A stretch of DNA of 64,000 bases, from NCBI GenBank assembly GCA_016787415.1, contig JAEUUT010000228.1, positions 62,001-126,000 of the forward strand. The letters run 5' to 3'. Positions 51,301 through 54,300 of this stretch are shown piece by piece. How positions within the stretch are numbered: position 1 is the first letter of the stretch; each line of letters starts with the position of its first letter. This DNA is from Saprospiraceae bacterium. GTDB taxonomy: Bacteria; Bacteroidota; Bacteroidia; Chitinophagales; Saprospiraceae. The position numbers were made by a program, and so were the translations under genes. The notes below the pieces were generated by a model. It worked only from the letters and a program-made list of their open reading frames with translations, did not search any database and had not been told where the DNA came from.

Positions 51301-54300
51301 GAAGTGGGTTGACTGTTACAGTTGTCGAAGCCACAGCAGAACAACCATTGCTTCCGGTTACTGTCACCGAATAGGTAGTGGTAGTAGCCGGGCTTACGGT
51401 AATAGACGACGTTGTAGCCCCGGTATTCCACAAGTATGTTCCGGTACCAGTAACGCTCACTGTTGTGCTTTGCCCAACACAAATAGTTGATGGAGAAGCA
51501 CTTGCATTAATAGTAGGTGGCTTAAACATTAATACCGTCGTAGTGGCTGTTTTGGTACAGCCGTTCACCCCTGTTACGGTTACAGTGTAAGTGGTATTGG
51601 CAGCATTTGGTGTAACAACGATGGTTGCTGAGGTAGCACCCGTGCTCCACAAATACGTACCGCCTCCAGTTGCTGTGAGGGTACTACTGAATCCTTCACA
51701 TACCGTGCTGGGATTAGCAGTGGCTGTTGCATTAGGAGCAGGCAAAACAATCACAGTGGTCGTAGTGGAGGCAGTACAGCCACTGGCATTAGTCGCCGTA
51801 ACAGTGTATGTGGTTGTAATTGTTGGAGACACAATAACCGTCGCACTGGTAGCACCTGTGCTCCATAGATATGTCTGCCCTCCTGATACAGATAATTGTG
51901 TGCTTTGGCCTGCACAAATGGTCGAAGGGAAAGCACTCGCTGTTGGTGTTGGCACTGGATTGACAGTAACCGTAGCCGTAGCCGTTTTGGTACAGCCATT
52001 TGCAGCAGTTACCGTAACTGTATAAGTGGTTGTCGTACTCGGGCTTACTGTGATGGATGCTGTTGTTGCACCTGTATTCCACTGGTAGGTACCGCCGCCC
52101 GTAGCAGTGATCGTGCTGCTTTGGCCTGCACAAATCGTGGAAGGCGTTGCGGTAGCCGTAGCCGTGGGAGGCGTCAGCACCGTTACTGTTTTGGTGGAAG
52201 TAGCCGTGCAACCCAGGGCGCCGGTTACTGTAACGGTATAAGTGGTAGTGCCAGCCGGTGTAACTGTGATAGACGCAGTAGTTGCGCCGTTAGACCACAG
52301 GTAAGTACCGCCGCCGGTAGCAGTCAGTGTAGTGCTTTGTGCAGTGCACACAGAACCATTGCCACTGATAGAAGCCGTTGGTGGCAGGTTCAGACACGGA
52401 ATGCAGGAACTGCCTGTCAAATTGATATTGATGTCATATTGGCCTCCGTTTGCAATGGTGTATGCCGTATTGGTAGGCTGGCTAACAAGATCGACTACAG
52501 ACAGCCAACCCGATGCGCCATAAATATTCTGGTTGCCGTTGGCGCCGGTACCCACCTGGAAAGATGGGCCCATGCGTACAAATGTAGCCTGTGCGCCAGC
52601 CAGGTTGCCCAAGCCGTTCAGTACGCCGGTTGTAGACGTATAGTAATAGTAGTCTGTGGTGCTGGGGGTGTAAGCACAGTTGGGCGCATGCGGGCTGCCG
52701 GAAGGCGTCGTGGTGGTTCTGCCGGAGAAATACATATTCAGGCTGAACTGCGAGCCCTGTGTATTGGTAACGGTACCGGTAAACAATGCGGTGCCGTCGG
52801 AGTATTCCTGGAAGTTGCCACCTGACAAGGAGTAATACTCGTCACCTGTGGATCCGTCTCCATTTACAAGATTAACCGCATAGAAACCGTATAGGGTGCC
52901 GCCACACTGAGTGGAGTTGGAAGGTGTACGCGTATAACATGGTGTGTTACAGTTGTTGACCTGAACTGCTTCCATGGCAGTTGCCGTACAACCTGCGGCA
53001 TTGGTAACTGTTACGGTATAAATGGTTTGCACACTTGGGGTTACCGTCACGGCCGCCGTGGTAGCGCCGGTGCTCCACAAATACGAAGTTCCTCCCGACG
53101 CAGTCAGCGTAGTGGAAGAACCGGAGCAAACGATATTGGTGCCTGTGATGGCCGGGGTGGGTTTGCTGGAAACTGTGACTGTGGCGCTGGCAGATTTGGT
53201 ACAGCCATTAGCACCCGTCACCGTTACAGTATAGGTGGTATTGCCGGCAGGAGAAACGGTAATCGAAGCCGTTGTAACTCCTGTGCTCCAGAGATAAGTG
53301 CCGCCGCCGCTGGCCGTGAGGGTAGTACTACCGCCTGTACATACAGTGGTGGTACCTGAAATGGCTGCATTGGGCTGGGCATTTACCGTCACTGTTTTGG
53401 TAGCCGAGGCCGTGCAACCGTTGGCGCCCGTTACGGTCACCGTATATGTTGTAGTGGTGGTCGGGCTCACCGGAAGAGCAGCCGTTGTAGCGCCTGTGTT
53501 CCAGGAATAAGTGCCGCCGCCACTGGCAGTCAGCGTGGTACTACCTCCATTGCAAATGGTAGTCGTACCGGAAATGGAAGCCGTCGGCGCGGGATTGACA
53601 ACCACCGTGATGGTTTTCGTGGCAGAGCATCCGTTGGCATCCGTCAGCGTGGCCACATAGTTGCCCGCCTGGGTGGAAGTGATGCTGGTAGACACCACGA
53701 TGTCGTTCATCCCTGTAGCGGTGAATCCGTTCGGGCCGGTCCAGTTGACCGTGCTCACATTCGGATTGACGCTGAGTTGAACATGGCTGCCTGCGCATAC
53801 CGTTACACTACAGTCTGTTTCGGTAACCCAGCCTGCATTGTTGACGTTGCTTTCGCATTCCATCACCGGTTTCGGATTGACCGTAATGGTAATGGAGTTG
53901 GAAGCCACATCGCTGCTACAACCCAGACGCCGTGCCTTGCGCAGGAAGCAGGTAGTTTGCGTAAGTGCTCCTGGCGCATAGGTAGCGCTGGTGGCGCCGG
54001 AAATGGCCGTCCAGGAAGCGGAACTAGCCGCTGGGCAGGGTATTGCCGTACTCTGATACCATTGATATTGTATCGTCCCCGATCCGCCGGAAGGGGTGGT
54101 AACATTGGTGAACGCTGCAGGTGTTGAGCCGCTGCATATCGTCTGGCTACTTCCAATGGTACCGCCACTGGTCAGGTTGTAACATTTGACGACATAAAAC
54201 GTAAAGTTCTCCTCATCGCAAAGGGCGCCCTGTCCTCCGTCCTGTTTATACACCTTTACATTTACATTGTAAGTGCCGGTATTGGGAGATAGCGTTGCAT

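Noticed and set aside
22860..53600. Regular repeats of 216-453 bp considered as CRISPR or satellite DNA
   Set aside because: Periods are multiples of three, the reading frame is kept throughout and units match known protein modules; there are no short repeats with unique spacers and no cas genes.
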